From the NCBI GenBank assembly GCA_004378665.1, contig SOIA01000363.1, positions 1 to 6,476 on the forward strand: a stretch of DNA of 6,476 nucleotides, written 5' to 3'. The DNA comes from Candidatus Aminicenantota bacterium. GTDB lineage: Bacteria; Acidobacteriota; Aminicenantia; Aminicenantales; Aminicenantaceae. This document shows positions 6,327 through 6,476 of the stretch, piece after piece. Positions within the stretch are counted from its first letter, which is position 1. Every line of letters begins with the position of its first letter. The notes under the pieces were generated by a model. It had not been told where the DNA came from, searched no databases, and saw only the letters and a list, made by a program, of their open reading frames with translations. The translations under genes were made by a program, and so were the position numbers.

Positions 6327-6476
6327 TGATCTCCTTGATTGCCCAGTCAGCGGCTCGTGCGATAACGTTCCTCGGTGATTTCATCTCTGCCGCTTTTTTT
6401 AAAAAAGAAACATGCGATTGGTCGCCGCATTTTCCGATCGATCTCAATGCTTCGGCCTGAGCAAGGTAGCTGTCGT
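6313..6476 (-). CDS. C-terminal end of a HEAT-repeat-like protein; 5' part outside window
   Basis: The minus strand is open from the right edge (codons from 6474) for 53 residues to TAA at 6315-6313. The peptide contains SYLAQAEALRSIGKCG, then SHVSFLKKAAEM and NVIARAADWAIKEI. This is the two-helix pattern of a HEAT repeat (A-x-ALR-x-IGK, L-x-KAA), like the C-terminal HEAT region of M1-family aminopeptidases and other scaffold proteins. With one repeat visible, the parent protein cannot be named; an M1-type peptidase is only a possibility. The final residues RDVP and the stop codon are read from the right inverted repeat of the 104-bp element, so the native C-terminus has probably been replaced or trimmed. 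The gene converges on the DUF4838 gene. It has no ATG within the window that would make it a complete small gene. Confidence 0.6.
   Translation of the reverse strand, partial: DSYLAQAEALRSIGKCGDQSHVSFLKKAAEMKSPRNVIARAADWAIKEIRDVP

Noticed and set aside
6391..6410. Run of T then A (6394-6406) as a terminator
   Set aside because: It lies inside the reading frame of the HEAT-like gene (Phe-Leu-Lys-Lys) and has no GC stem.

Overview
The window is bacterial. It carries four genes with clear family membership, a fifth caught only at its 3' end, and one short inverted-repeat element. Purine-rich Shine-Dalgarno sites (AGGAGG, AGGAG) precede three of the four gene starts seen, base composition is moderate, and the exported proteins carry Tat/lipoprotein or Sec-type leaders. 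This suits a polysaccharide-degrading Gram-negative-type bacterium from a lineage rich in sulfatases and secreted glycosidases (Aminicenantota, Planctomycetota/Verrucomicrobiota or Desulfobacterota are plausible). No gene here fixes the taxon, and the SD usage argues mildly against Bacteroidota.

Layout: 1-538 (-) is the N-terminal 179 residues of a formylglycine-type sulfatase running off the left edge. 539-926 is a divergent intergenic region with a strong sigma70-like promoter (786-814) facing right and a weaker extended -10 promoter (593-601) facing left. 927-2255 (+) is a type II (MOFRL-family) glycerate 2-kinase. 2393-3832 (+) is a secreted GH29 alpha-L-fucosidase. 3897-6194 (+) is a large lipoprotein with an N-terminal GH20/GH67-like accessory domain, a DUF4838 core and a C-terminal discoidin-like (F5/8 type C) domain. 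6223-6326 is a 104-bp element bounded by perfect 14-bp inverted repeats, with a terminator-like hairpin inside its left end. 6313-6476 (-) is the C-terminal 53 residues of a HEAT-repeat-like protein whose stop codon lies inside the right inverted repeat.

Working model (inference): sulfatase, alpha-fucosidase and the DUF4838 lipoprotein form a cell-envelope set acting on a sulfated, fucose-containing glycan (fucoidan-like or mucin-like). The sulfatase would remove sulfate esters, the GH29 enzyme terminal fucose, and the DUF4838 protein would bind or cleave another linkage. The cytoplasmic glycerate kinase could feed glycerate from sugar or sugar-acid breakdown into glycolysis as 2-phosphoglycerate, but its link to the glycan genes is positional only. 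The three rightward genes are spaced by 137 and 64 bp with no convincing promoter or strong terminator between them, so co-transcription is possible.

The parts most worth a second look are the uncharacterised DUF4838 lipoprotein with its Cys-x-Cys-x2-Cys motif, and the small inverted-repeat element that has apparently supplied the stop codon of the right-hand gene. I see no CRISPR array, tRNA, rRNA, defence system or full transposase.
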